Below, one piece after another: positions 41,846 through 50,301 of a stretch of 50,301 bases of DNA (within the stretch, counting starts at the first letter, position 1; the number at the start of each line of letters is the position of its first letter). Source of the stretch: Candidatus Uhrbacteria bacterium (GTDB lineage Bacteria > Patescibacteriota > Patescibacteriia > UBA9934 > GWF2-40-263). The notes under the pieces were generated by a model that did no database searches, had not been told where the DNA came from, and was given only the letters and a program-made list of their open reading frames with translations. The stretch spans positions 1 through 50,301 of the forward strand of contig JABITQ010000043.1 in NCBI GenBank assembly GCA_018700535.1, given 5' to 3'. Made by a program: the position numbers and the translations under genes.

Positions 41846-43056
41846 AGATAATCCAAGCGCACAAGTTTTACTTTATGAAAGGTGGCGCCGAGCGCTACAT
41901 GTTGGACGTTTCAAAACATCTTGATGAACAAGGCAACCAGGTGATTCCATTTGCCATGGAGCACTCTCAAAATTTAGAAACAGAGTTTAGTAGATTTTTT
42001 CCATCGTTTGTAAATACAGCAAAGGTCCAAGTGGGTTTTCAAGCATTGCGTACATTCGGTCGCATGATCTACTCCAAAGAAGCTGCGCGCAAAATGTCTT
42101 CCCTTATTCGTTATAGTCGCCCAGACATCGCGCACATCCACAGTCTCTACAGCCAAATCTCCCCCTCAATTTTAAAGTCCTTAAAAAAGGCACACGTCCC
42201 GATCGTCATGACCGTTCATGATCATCACTTAGTTTCACCTCAATACAATGTCTGGGCGCACGGATGCGGACCCGACCTCCGTTACGCAGGTTTCTTGCGC
42301 GCAACACTCTCGCGTTTTCACAAAAATTCTTTTCTCGCGAGCTTTGCGCAGTCGTTCACATTTTCTTTGCACGGTGCATTTAATTTGTATCGCAAAAACG
42401 TCGATCTTTTTATTACCCCATCCAACTACATGAAGCGGCAGTTGGTAAAGGGGGGATTTGATGAACGAAAGATTCGAGTCATTCATTATGGAATTGATCC
42501 AAGTGGCATTGAGCCAAACTACGCGCACAGAGGCTACTTTTTGTTTGTTGGGCGCTTAAGCGAAGAGAAGGGGGTAGAGACGGTTGTACGTCTCGCGCGA
42601 CTGTTGCCAGAGATTCAATTTAAAATCGTCGGCACCGGACCACAAAGCGAATGGTTACACAGGCTCGGTCACGGTTTGGATAACCTCGAGTTCCTCGGGT
42701 TCCGAACAGGTGATGAGCTTTCAGAGCTCTATCGAGATGCGATTGGCTTATTGCTCCCATCCTGCGTGCACGAGAATTTCCCTCTCGTCACACTAGAGTC
42801 TATGGCCGCCGGAACACCCGTGATTGCTAGTAAAGTCGGCGGAATCCCCGAGATTGTTGAGGATCGCGTTAACGGCTTCCTAGTAGACCCTGTAGACCTA
42901 CCAGCCTGGACAGAGGCGGTTTTGCGCCTGTACCATGACGACAACCTTCAAGGTCGTCTTTCTGAACAAGCAAGAGAGACAGTAAAGAAGCGTTTTTCAC
43001 TTGATAAGCATTGGAGGGAATTGGGGAATGCGTATCAATCTATAATGAATCATTAA
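41842..43056 (+). CDS. GT4-family glycosyltransferase
   Basis: 404 residues, GT-B fold. N-terminal acceptor domain starts KIIQAHKFYFMKGGAERYMLDVSKHLDEQGNQV with the Gly-rich turn. C-terminal donor domain has FVGRLSEEKGVETVVRLARLLPEIQFKIVGTGP and the EX7E region SCVHENFPLVTLESMAAGTPVIASKVGGIPEIVEDRVNGFLV. It would transfer a sugar from a nucleotide donor during surface polysaccharide synthesis. Start overlaps the polymerase stop (ATGA). Confidence 0.93.
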   Translation: MKIIQAHKFYFMKGGAERYMLDVSKHLDEQGNQVIPFAMEHSQNLETEFSRFFPSFVNTAKVQVGFQALRTFGRMIYSKEAARKMSSLIRYSRPDIAHIHSLYSQISPSILKSLKKAHVPIVMTVHDHHLVSPQYNVWAHGCGPDLRYAGFLRATLSRFHKNSFLASFAQSFTFSLHGAFNLYRKNVDLFITPSNYMKRQLVKGGFDERKIRVIHYGIDPSGIEPNYAHRGYFLFVGRLSEEKGVETVVRLARLLPEIQFKIVGTGPQSEWLHRLGHGLDNLEFLGFRTGDELSELYRDAIGLLLPSCVHENFPLVTLESMAAGTPVIASKVGGIPEIVEDRVNGFLVDPVDLPAWTEAVLRLYHDDNLQGRLSEQARETVKKRFSLDKHWRELGNAYQSIMNH

Positions 43057-43066
43057 GAAAACATTT

Positions 43067-43432
43067 ATGGGAGATCCTTTTAAAGGACCAGCTGGAGAAA
43101 GGCGTGCTTTTAGAGTAAGTCCAGAGCGTCGTGCAGCGAATATTCAAAGAAGTAAAGAGGCTGCAGATGCGCGAGCAGAGACGGTTGCAGATCCAGTTGA
43201 AGTAGTATCTACACCAGAGCCAGTGGATGCAGCAAGTGTAGAGGTGGCTCGTAAAAAAGCGAGCGAGATGGCTGGCGGTGACACGATTGCATTCCGTCCA
43301 GAGGAAGGGTTAGAAAGTGCTCAACCCGTTTCAGAGTTGGGTACGCAAGCGCAGGAAGTTACTGAAGAGGTTCCAGCACCTGTACAGAAGGGGTTGTTAA
43401 AAAGACTCGCAGGATTTTTTACTGGAAGATAA
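43067..43432 (+). CDS. Small protein, paralogue of the next gene
   Basis: 121 residues. N-terminus MGDPFKGPAGERRAFRVSPERRAANIQRSKEAADAR, an acidic/Ala/Val/Pro-rich disordered middle, and a short amphipathic C-terminal helix KGLLKRLAGFFTGR. The following gene shares both ends (MG..F.GP.G ... VS...RA.N..R and K.LL.R.A..FT). 10 nt after the glycosyltransferase gene. Function unknown; a membrane-surface peptide or scaffold is a guess. Confidence 0.7.
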   Translation: MGDPFKGPAGERRAFRVSPERRAANIQRSKEAADARAETVADPVEVVSTPEPVDAASVEVARKKASEMAGGDTIAFRPEEGLESAQPVSELGTQAQEVTEEVPAPVQKGLLKRLAGFFTGR

Positions 43433-43466
43433 AGGGGTGATAACAATGAATCGTTAGAGAATCATT

Positions 43467-43685
43467 ATGGGAAAACAATTTTATGGACCGCGGGGAGGGA
43501 AGGGTCTACCTAAAGTGAGTTCAAATTTTCGTGCAGAGAACATGAGAAGGAATCTGCAACGTAGAGCTTCAAAAAAAGCAAATTTAGCAGAGTCTCCAAC
43601 AGCTCGAGCTGAAGACGTTTCAGTATCTGCACCAAAGAGTCTCTTACAAAGAATTGCAAGTCTTTTTACCAGGAAAAGCAAGTAA
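43467..43685 (+). CDS. Small protein, paralogue of the preceding gene
   Basis: 72 residues: MGKQFYGPRGGKGLPKVSSNFRAENMRRN at the start and KSLLQRIASLFTRKSK at the end, as in its neighbour but without the long acidic middle. Basic. Likely arose by tandem duplication with deletion of the linker. Confidence 0.7.
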   Translation: MGKQFYGPRGGKGLPKVSSNFRAENMRRNLQRRASKKANLAESPTARAEDVSVSAPKSLLQRIASLFTRKSK

Positions 43686-43717
43686 TAATCGGGTATCTGA
43701 AAAGATGTCTGATAGAT

Positions 43718-43746
43718 AAAAACTCTCACAAATGTGAGAGTTTTTT
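43718..43746 (+). terminator. Terminator of the polysaccharide operon
   Basis: AAACTCTCACA / TGTGAGAGTTT stem with T run. Confidence 0.85.
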
Positions 43747-43793
43747 AAATTCGATTATTGTGTAAAACCCGGTTTCCGTTTTTACATATCATC

Positions 43794-43822
43794 TTGAGCA
43801 AATCGATTTCTTATGCTAGCTT
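43794..43822 (+). promoter_or_regulatory. Promoter of the radical SAM gene
   Basis: TTGAGC, 17-nt spacer, TAGCTT. Confidence 0.55.
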
Positions 43823-43852
43823 CAAATTAAGCTCTTTTACAAAGGATTTCTC

Positions 43853-45137
43853 ATGAATATCGCATTCGTGTTCCCAGAAGTTTACGATGTGGCCCGCTAT
43901 GGCAAGAGGCGTAAAGAGTTTCCGCCATTTGGTGTGCTCTATCTTGCAACCATTGTGAGTCAACAAAAAGGCATGAACGTTCAGGTGTTCAGTGTTGAGT
44001 CCAAGGACACAGCACTAGACCTTACAACCTTTGATGTCGTGGCTTTCTGCATACCTTCATCTGTTACGTATCATGTGATAGAGGGGGTGCGTTACAATAG
44101 CACTTACATGGATGGCGCATTGCTTATTGCCGGAGGAGTTCACGTAAACTTCTTTCCTGCAATCACGTTGCGGGACCTGGCTGTCCATGCTGTTGGTGTC
44201 GGAAATTCAGACGAAACAATCCTCGAGCTTATCGCGCAAAAAGACACGCGACAATTTCAGGATATCAAGGGTATTTGCTTCGATGACAAGGGGCGCGCGG
44301 TGCGTACACCAAATCGTCCTCTGAAGAGCAGTCTCGATCATTTGCCAGCGATTCCAAACAGATCATTGCTACCTGATCAAGACATTGTATCCAGGCGGCT
44401 TGCAGGCACAGACCTGAAGATGGTTCATGTCATGTTTAGCCAAGGGTGCCCCTTCGTTTGCAACTTCTGCGCAGCTGCGCAGAGAAAGCTGCTCTATCGA
44501 TCCGGAGCGCACATTGTGCGTGAGCTGGAGCACCTAGCGTGTTTATGGGATCGAAGGATTCGCTGTGGTGGGAGATAACTTTCTTGTGAACAAAAAGAAA
44601 GTTCGCGAAATCTCGAGAGCCATTGCACCGCTTGATCTAAAGTGGTCAACGCTTTCACGCACCGACACTGTGGATCGTGAAAGCATCGAGTGTATGCGCG
44701 ACGCAGGGTGCATTGAAATCAAATTCGGAATCGAATCTGGATCAGAACGCATTCTCCACGCTATGGGTAAGAGGACAACCAGGGCAGAGATTGTCAGGGC
44801 TGTGCAAATGACGCATGACATTGGTGTGGGGGTCAAAGCGTTCATCATCCACGGATACCCGGGTGAAAACCTCGAGTCAACGCGCGAAACAATCGCACTG
44901 CTCAGAGAGTTGAGTGGCATGATCTCAAGGATCACTCTCTTCCGCTTTGTGCCGCTTCCAGGAAGTCCTGTATTCGAGACGCATGGAAACCTTCTTCGAT
45001 CGATGGGTGATGATTGGAAAAAAAGTCATATTCATCACAACCCACACCATTGGTGGGGAACAGAAGCTGACTTTGCTGAAGTTCAGGCGGGTTACGAAGA
45101 ACTACGCGCTTTCATTGACCAAAGATGGGGTCTCTAA
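43853..45137 (+). pseudogene. B12-binding radical SAM protein, interrupted by a frameshift
   Basis: The first frame (to 44578) has an N-terminal cobalamin-binding-like domain (FPPFGVLYLATIVSQQKG ... LLIAGGVHVNFFP) and the radical SAM cluster motif CPFVCNFC (CxxxCxxC). It then runs into nonsense after ELEHLAC. The next frame continues with YGIEGFAVVGDNFLVNKKKVREISRAI ... IKFGIESGSERIL ... GYPGENLESTRETI and ends at 45137. Removing one T from TTT at 44542-44544 joins them into one protein of about 428 residues. So it is a single-base frameshift, by mutation or sequencing error. Substrate unknown. Confidence 0.85.
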
Positions 45138-45157
45138 GACCACTCGTTGGTCTTTTT
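45136..45157. terminator. Bidirectional terminator
   Basis: AAGACCA / TGGTCTT stem then TTTTTAA; it separates the converging radical SAM and transferase-like genes. Confidence 0.75.
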
Positions 45158-45564
45158 TAATTCTCCCACGGTACGAGCCACCCTAGATCTTGCCAGTGTT
45201 GCAACTCCTCTCGATACGGCAGCTCATCTGGGAAAGGATTCAAGTGACAAACTTTAATAGGATTGTCTTGTCTAGATGTTCTGTTTAATCCAATGGCAAA
45301 AGCAATCTCAGCAAACACTGCCGCTCCGATGTATCCATCAATGCCCTTTTTTTGAAGATTCAAAATAAACACAACATCAGAGTCGGTCATCTTTTGATAA
45401 TGCTCTGAAAACTCAATTTTATAATTTGGCAAAAACTCCCCCTCAAACTCCTTTGGATATTGAATAACCTCGTACCCACCCTCTGCAAGCTTTGTCCTCC
45501 AAATACCAATTTCTTTTGAGAACGCCATGCTGGCACAAATGGTGAGTTTTTTCTTCTGCGTCAT
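45157..45564 (-). CDS. Nucleoside 2-deoxyribosyltransferase-like protein
   Basis: 135 residues: KKLTICASMAFSKEIGIWRTKLAEGGYEVIQYP, then SDVVFILNLQKKGIDGYIGAAVFAEIAFAIGLNR. The 'T.CASM.F..E' start, 'D.VF.LN' strand and 'GYIG....AEI.FA' helix with the Glu are the pattern of the small Rossmann-like deoxyribosyltransferase family common in CPR genomes. True substrate unknown; the YtoQ/DUF4406-like relatives are alternatives. No ribosome binding site. Confidence 0.75.
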   Translation of the reverse strand: MTQKKKLTICASMAFSKEIGIWRTKLAEGGYEVIQYPKEFEGEFLPNYKIEFSEHYQKMTDSDVVFILNLQKKGIDGYIGAAVFAEIAFAIGLNRTSRQDNPIKVCHLNPFPDELPYREELQHWQDLGWLVPWEN

Positions 45565-45632
45565 AGTATTTGTTTAGATATTGAGAAGATCTCAAGTATA
45601 CACTTAATCACATGACGTTATCTAAAAAACAA

Positions 45633-45684
45633 TACTGTAGGGAACCCAAGACCCTACATGTAGGGTCTTGGGTTCCCTACAGTA
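45633..45684. repeat. 52-nt perfect palindrome
   Basis: TACTGTAGGGAACCCAAGAC followed by CCTACA and then the exact reverse complement, with no loop, flanked by A-rich sequence on both sides. It lies between two genes on the minus strand. Confidence 0.85.
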
Positions 45685-45698
45685 GAAAAAATCAAACA

Positions 45699-45725
45699 TA
45701 AAACCAGGCATTCAAGCCCGGTTTT
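45699..45725 (-). terminator. Terminator of the second GT4 gene
   Basis: AAAACCGGGC / GCCTGGTTTT stem, overlapping the stop codon. Confidence 0.75.
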
Positions 45726-46878
45726 ATGACGCAGCATTTACTGGTGCCGCCTCTAGTTGGAGAAGTTCATACAGATACTCAGTTGTCTCTGCGATATCTT
45801 TCCAGTCGTAGGTTTTTGCAATATGGATACGTGCTTCGTCCCCAACGGCCTTTACGAGCTCAGGGCTCTCGAGGAGCATGATGAGCTTTTTGGTTAGGTC
45901 GTCAACGCTTGTGCGTTCAAAGGTGAGTCCATGGTCTTTTGTAAGCTCCATGTTCTCAGGGATATCCGATGAGAGTACACACTTTCCATAACTCATTGCT
46001 TCAAGCACAGCGATTGGCAACCCTTCAGATTCTGATGGGTGTACTGCCGCATAGCTATGGAGGAAGAGTGAGTGGAGCGTGTCGCCAGTTTGGTTACCCG
46101 TCATGACAATACTGTCTTCGTTTGCGCTCATGCTTTTTAGCTCCGCGACATAGTCGTCAGTAAAGGCTGAGCCTCCAACGATCGCAAGCTTCTTGCCTTC
46201 GATAAGCTCGGGGCGTGTGCGCTTTACTTGCTTCCATGCATCGATAAGCACATGAGCACCCTTGTGACGCACGAGGCGCGAACACATCATGAGGTAGTTG
46301 TTTGGTGTTAAACCAAAAGGTGTAATCAGATCAGAGTCAGCATCGGTAAGTGGAACCTGGGTTCCATTCGGGATGTACTTAGTATCTGAGTTGTAAGACA
46401 TACGACAGTATGCCTCGAGTGTTTTTGAAACAGCAATGGTTGCGTCCGGTGCCTTACAAGCAAAACGCTCACCAATGTAAAGTGCAATACGCGCAGGAAG
46501 ACTCCACTTTTGGTGGTGACGATCAATACAATGAAATGTCACAACAACCTTCGCGCTAGGACGCAAGAGTTTTGGCAACCAACTAAGAAGCGCTGGTCCA
46601 ACTCCATGAATATGAAAAACATCTACGCGCTCATGAGCAGCACGAATGATAGAAGTAAATGTATGCGTAATTGCATCAAAATGTTTTGTGACAATGGATC
46701 CAGTCTTAATACAACGCACTCCACGATGGTTGCGGATAGGCCATGTGTACCAAGAACGACAAAATACGAGGACTTCATGTCCACGGTTTGATAACTCGAC
46801 GGAGAGCTCCTCTACATGTCTCTCAATACCTCCAGAACGAGCTGGAATTCCTTTTTGTCCGATCATTGCTATTTTCAT
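45724..46878 (-). CDS. GT4-family glycosyltransferase
   Basis: 384 residues. N-terminus MKIAMIGQKGIPARSGGIERHVEELSVELSNRGHEVLVFCR is typical of GT4 enzymes of the rhamnosyl/galactosyl type (IGQKGIP...GGIE.H). Donor site: MCSRLVRHKGAHVLIDAWKQVK ... SESEGLPIAVLEAMSYGKCVLSSDIPENMEL with the EX7E pair. Surface polysaccharide synthesis is likely. The -10 box ends 11 nt before the ATG and there is no Shine-Dalgarno sequence, so the mRNA is nearly leaderless. Confidence 0.94.
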   Translation of the reverse strand: MKIAMIGQKGIPARSGGIERHVEELSVELSNRGHEVLVFCRSWYTWPIRNHRGVRCIKTGSIVTKHFDAITHTFTSIIRAAHERVDVFHIHGVGPALLSWLPKLLRPSAKVVVTFHCIDRHHQKWSLPARIALYIGERFACKAPDATIAVSKTLEAYCRMSYNSDTKYIPNGTQVPLTDADSDLITPFGLTPNNYLMMCSRLVRHKGAHVLIDAWKQVKRTRPELIEGKKLAIVGGSAFTDDYVAELKSMSANEDSIVMTGNQTGDTLHSLFLHSYAAVHPSESEGLPIAVLEAMSYGKCVLSSDIPENMELTKDHGLTFERTSVDDLTKKLIMLLESPELVKAVGDEARIHIAKTYDWKDIAETTEYLYELLQLEAAPVNAAS

Positions 46879-46889
46879 AGTAACGTCGG

Positions 46890-46918
46890 ATACTAGCCTA
46901 AAATCGGCATTTTGTCAA
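46890..46918 (-). promoter_or_regulatory. Promoter of the second GT4 gene
   Basis: TTGACA, 17-nt spacer, TAGTAT. Confidence 0.7.
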
Positions 46919-46930
46919 CCCTAGAGACCA

Positions 46931-46958
46931 AAAAAAGCCCCGTTTATGGGGCTTTTTT
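46931..46958 (-). terminator. Terminator
   Basis: AAAAAAGCCCC / GGGGCTTTTTT stem, T-rich on both sides. Confidence 0.85.
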
Positions 46959-46967
46959 AACTAATGT

Positions 46968-48794
46968 TTATTCTACGTTCGCCTTGCCGCTAGCAAGAGA
47001 GTCCGATGGTAAATCAGTTGTGATTTGCGCACCCGACGCTGTGATAATTTCGCCTGTCCGTGCATCGACGGCAGTAAACCGAATGTGGTCGATGAGCGTT
47101 GGTATAGATCCAACCATATCTTCTGTTGGAGTTATGCCTAGCTCGAATGCAACAGCGACGATCTTGCTGGTGGGGGAGAGTGTGCTCTCGATCAGGTCTG
47201 AATCCCAAGAGATGGATTGTGTGTCTGCATTGTATTCAACACCACCATTTTGCGAGACTGTTTGTCTGCCAGTAAAGCGCACACCGGTCGCAAGTTCTCC
47301 TTCGATATGAACAGACTCCAAGTCATTTGTTGTTCCGCTCATGCGCCAGAACATCCAGTACTTCGTTTCAATACCCACACGCGGTGGCAGAGGTCCACGA
47401 CCAAGTTGGTCACCACTTGCTGCAGTGTATCGCCCAAATGACTCCAGTACGATCGGGGAGGTGAGCGGAGTTGTGTGAGGGTTGTTTGTAACAGTAACCC
47501 GCTGACCTGATCCATCGCCTAGCGTGTAGATCGCGACAGATTTTGTGATGACATCTAGGTTGTTGTGCGTGTCAGTCTCGTTTGCACTAATAGAGCTGCG
47601 CAATGGGAGAGAAATTGACACCTCACCAGACTCACCAGGTGCAAGAGATTCGATTGGTTCTGCGTACACTGACTCGCGTACAAACGGAGAAGGTGACTCA
47701 ACGCCGATCACGACATTGCTTACTTCTGTGTCACCGTCGTTCTTGTAAGTAAGTGTGATGTCCATGCTTTCGCCCGGAGTCGCATTCGAATTAGTGATTG
47801 ACTGTGTTGTCTTGATTTGAGGAGGTACAACAGGAGCAGTGTGTGTAAGTGTTTCTTGTTTGTAAGTAAATTCTGTAAATGAGAACGCCGGGTAGAAAAC
47901 AAACGTTACTTCCTCGCCAACATCACCAAGGAAACCTTCAAACGTGAATGCGCCTTCTTCGCCCGCATTAATCGCAGGGAGACTAAAAGTGCTGTTCGAA
48001 TATTTTGAGTCTGTAGATTTAAGGATAAATCCTTCAGGCCATTCAGGTTCAATGCTTACATTTGGAAAGTCGACTTCACCAGTATTTTTATAGCTTACGG
48101 TTCCGCTCACGGGTTGGAACGCGACAAGTTGCTCAGGAAGAGTGAGCTTGAGTACAAGTGTTGAGCTTGAAGGGGAGAATGTGTAGGTGTCAGTTTTAGA
48201 TCCAGCAGAATCGCTTTCTAGGCCATGTACAAAGCGCATGTCAGAAGTAAACGTCTGTTCACCACCAACATCACCAAACATCACCCCACGCACACGAACA
48301 GAGCCAGAATCTCCAACAGGAATATTTCCAAGTGCAATTTCGTCCGTATCAACAGGGTTACCTGCAAGCGTGGCTTCTTGTAGTAAGAAGTGATTCGGGA
48401 AGGTGAGGCTTAGGTGTGCGTTGCGCAATTCTTCTTCTGTGCCATTGGTGTATCGAATGATGAGTGTAGATGCTGCACCTGAAACAACTTCGCGAGGTGC
48501 AACGGTTGCGTCAAAGTAGATCTGCTCCTCAAATGAGGTGGGGGAGTAGAAGGTAAAAAAGAGTGCTGCCGCGCCGAGCGTGAGTGCAATACCAATTAGC
48601 ACGAGATCGATCGAGTAAATAATGCGCGCAAATTTGTAACGATCTTTATATCGCTTGTTAAACCAATGTAGAAAAGGGAACAGCATCATTTTGCCTGGAT
48701 GAACCGAAAGACAAACAGTGCGCCCAATAAGCGAGTCTGGCTTGCCTACGCTGTCGCAGGTGATTCCTTTTTGAATATCGTTTCGTAATGACAT
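46968..48794 (-). CDS. Membrane-anchored DUF11/CARDB-type repeat protein
   Basis: 608 residues. About 65 N-terminal cytoplasmic residues, one membrane helix (SIDLVLIGIALTLGAAALFFTFY, near residue 65-87), then four or five beta-sandwich repeats of about 110 residues outside. Each carries the 'I.Y.N.G...L.N..L...FP..F' type start (STLIIRYTNGTEEELRNAHLSLTFPNHF; GTVSYKNTGEVDFPNVSIEPEWPEGF; ITLTYKNDGDTEVSNVVIGVESPSPF; YWMFWRMSGTTNDLESVHIEGEL). This is the DUF11/CARDB pattern of prokaryotic cell-surface proteins. It starts 15 nt after the stop of the upstream FG-GAP gene, so the two are likely co-transcribed. Confidence 0.85.
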   Translation of the reverse strand: MSLRNDIQKGITCDSVGKPDSLIGRTVCLSVHPGKMMLFPFLHWFNKRYKDRYKFARIIYSIDLVLIGIALTLGAAALFFTFYSPTSFEEQIYFDATVAPREVVSGAASTLIIRYTNGTEEELRNAHLSLTFPNHFLLQEATLAGNPVDTDEIALGNIPVGDSGSVRVRGVMFGDVGGEQTFTSDMRFVHGLESDSAGSKTDTYTFSPSSSTLVLKLTLPEQLVAFQPVSGTVSYKNTGEVDFPNVSIEPEWPEGFILKSTDSKYSNSTFSLPAINAGEEGAFTFEGFLGDVGEEVTFVFYPAFSFTEFTYKQETLTHTAPVVPPQIKTTQSITNSNATPGESMDITLTYKNDGDTEVSNVVIGVESPSPFVRESVYAEPIESLAPGESGEVSISLPLRSSISANETDTHNNLDVITKSVAIYTLGDGSGQRVTVTNNPHTTPLTSPIVLESFGRYTAASGDQLGRGPLPPRVGIETKYWMFWRMSGTTNDLESVHIEGELATGVRFTGRQTVSQNGGVEYNADTQSISWDSDLIESTLSPTSKIVAVAFELGITPTEDMVGSIPTLIDHIRFTAVDARTGEIITASGAQITTDLPSDSLASGKANVE

Positions 48795-48809
48795 ATGGGT
48801 AGTGTGGCG

Positions 48810-50301
48810 TTAATAGCTGCTGAGTGTGAATACGTCTGTTGTTAAGCCGATGATTTCTGCAATGCCATCTCCATCAATATCACTTGCAACCACTTCAAGT
48901 CCGCTGCGGTCACCAGTGTCAAAAACTTCAAATTCAGATTTCAGATTTCCGTCACGGTCATAAACACGCGCAATCGATGAACCACCAAGGCCAGGGCCAG
49001 TAACAATGTCGTCGATGCCATCGCCATCCACATCGGCAGACGACACGTTTACACCCCCTCGGAACCCTTCGTCATAAGCAAAGAACCCAGGGTTAATCAG
49101 TGTTCCATCTTTTTTAAATACGCGCACATGCGGACCTCCTGTAAAACCTGCTCCGCAAATAATTTCTTTAATACCATCACCGTTCAGGTCACCAATCGTT
49201 ACGTTTACACCACCACGGAATGAGTCTGCGTAGCCAAAGAACCCTGGATTTATCAGGTTGCCGTCCGCATCAAAGACACGAATATGTGGCCCACCACCGT
49301 TCTCTGTTCCGGTAACAATCTCCACAGTCCCATCATCTTCAATATCTCCAATAGAAATATTGATTCCTTTATCGTAGGTGTCTGTGTAGGGAGCAAATTT
49401 TGCATGGAGAGAATTGTCCGCGTTGTAAATAGAAACAAAAGTGTCTCCTGCCACGACTCGTTCTCGCACACCGTCTCCATCAAGATCATAAGAAACGACC
49501 TGTGTTCCACCCTTTGCAAGGCTTTCATAGGCAAAGAATCCTGTGCGTTTTACAGAACCATCACTTGAAAAGATTCGGGCAAACGCACCGTTTAAGAATG
49601 TTGCATCCAAAATTTCTTCGATTGGGCGAAGTAGGATAATCCCATCCTTAGCTGCAAGGGTGATTTCATAAACGATCGCCCCGTTGTTTACTGTGGGGTC
49701 TTGCTCGCCATGCAGCTTTTCAAACTCTCCATCTAGCTGGACGGTTTGGATGGTGTCTGTCGCGTTTACGATAACCTTCCCTTCTTCAAAATCGCGTTGC
49801 CAGACACCTGTGGTGATATTTGAGTTTTGTGGGTTGAGAGTGTTTTGTAGATCAGTTTTTGGAGCCCCGAGATATACATCGTATTCATCGTAGGTCCAAA
49901 GTTGTGAGTGGTCTTCTGTTCCGTAGTCAAAACCAAAGTATCCGTTTCCAAGAAGTGTGGTGGTAATACCGTAGCGAACTTTTTGGTAGTCGGTTTTGTT
50001 GCCAGTGTTTTCTGTATTGACGTTAATGACTTGAACAGATTCGTACCCAACCTGTTGCTCTAGATCAAGATACTCTTTGGTTTTCTTTTTCCACTGAGTC
50101 ATGCTGTCGTCTGATGAAGGGAATGTTTCGAACATGCGTCCGTTCACAAACGGAGCGAAGCGTTCGTTAGAAGATCCGTTGGTAATCATGATGTAGTCAG
50201 ACCCAATCAAGTCTCGTGTTTCGCGGAACAAATCTTCGTAAGCATCCTCCCAAAGACTGTTTGCTGTGTAGCTTGAATCGTTTTGGTTGTTCATGTCTAC
50301 A
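48810..50301 (-). CDS. Glycoside-hydrolase-like protein with FG-GAP/VCBS-type repeats (5' end outside window)
   Basis: The frame is open to the window edge (VDMNNQND...), so the N-terminus is missing. The first 150 visible residues (WEDAYEDLFRETRDLIGSDYIMITNGSSN ... YGITTTLLGNGYFGFDYGTEDHSQLWTYDEYDVYLG) resemble the end of a GHL15-type putative glycoside hydrolase barrel. The last 240 residues carry five or so repeats with 'GDLNGDGIKEIICGAGFTGGPHVRVFKKDGTLINPGFFAY', the Ca2+-binding FG-GAP-like propeller pattern. Probably a secreted or surface polysaccharide-active protein encoded with the DUF11-type protein. Confidence 0.8.
   Translation of the reverse strand, partial: VDMNNQNDSSYTANSLWEDAYEDLFRETRDLIGSDYIMITNGSSNERFAPFVNGRMFETFPSSDDSMTQWKKKTKEYLDLEQQVGYESVQVINVNTENTGNKTDYQKVRYGITTTLLGNGYFGFDYGTEDHSQLWTYDEYDVYLGAPKTDLQNTLNPQNSNITTGVWQRDFEEGKVIVNATDTIQTVQLDGEFEKLHGEQDPTVNNGAIVYEITLAAKDGIILLRPIEEILDATFLNGAFARIFSSDGSVKRTGFFAYESLAKGGTQVVSYDLDGDGVRERVVAGDTFVSIYNADNSLHAKFAPYTDTYDKGINISIGDIEDDGTVEIVTGTENGGGPHIRVFDADGNLINPGFFGYADSFRGGVNVTIGDLNGDGIKEIICGAGFTGGPHVRVFKKDGTLINPGFFAYDEGFRGGVNVSSADVDGDGIDDIVTGPGLGGSSIARVYDRDGNLKSEFEVFDTGDRSGLEVVASDIDGDGIAEIIGLTTDVFTLSSY

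Overview
The window looks like a chromosome segment of a Candidate Phyla Radiation (Patescibacteria) bacterium, probably of the Parcubacteria lineage (inference). Reasons: a compact core with infC-rpmI-rplT, smpB and a one-piece tmRNA; a six-helix half-size MFS protein; an HMA / DsbD-like / cupredoxin fusion beside a Cu+ ATPase; DUF11-type and FG-GAP-type surface proteins; and many genes without a recognisable family. Stops look standard; TGA is a normal stop.

Layout. 0-9.4 kb: the end of pyruvate kinase, an FN3-domain secreted protein, an unassigned structured RNA, a DUF2164 gene, a LinB-type haloalkane dehalogenase, an ECF sigma factor, several orphan genes each with its own promoter and terminator, an HD phosphohydrolase, a GIY-YIG protein and tRNA-Asp. 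9.4-15.6 kb: a TPM-domain protein, a copper module (secreted Met/His-rich protein, HMA-DsbD-cupredoxin fusion, CopA) and an ABC-2 exporter. 15.6-26.3 kb: orphan genes on the minus strand, including two paralogous membrane-anchored Cys-rich proteins, interleaved with an RsuA-type pseudouridine synthase, rplT-rpmI-infC, smpB and ssrA. 26.4-31.1 kb: an operon with an AI-2E-family transporter, three membrane proteins, a catalytically dead HtrA-like protein and a Wzz-like protein. 31.6-40.2 kb: a strikingly GC-rich island of four secreted or lipid-anchored acidic proteins built on MopE-type DCDD / DxDGDGYGD repeats. 40.3-50.3 kb: a polysaccharide polymerase, two GT4 glycosyltransferases, small paralogous proteins, a frameshifted B12-binding radical SAM gene, a DUF11-type protein and the end of a glycoside-hydrolase-like FG-GAP protein.

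Two gene classes can be separated from the sequence. Core genes often have a TATAAT-like -10 box only 6-11 nt before the start codon and no Shine-Dalgarno sequence, so they are probably leaderless. The orphan and MopE-type genes have TTGACA-N17-TAnnnT promoters, 5' leaders of tens to hundreds of bases, a GGAG-type ribosome binding site and a strong, often very long, terminator hairpin.

The most unusual non-coding signal is a 92-nt imperfect palindrome present twice (87 percent identical, with a compensatory stem change), each copy lying exactly in the loop of a different, locus-specific inverted repeat. One copy serves as the tmRNA 3' flank. The tmRNA is bracketed by palindromes of 122 and 124 nt.
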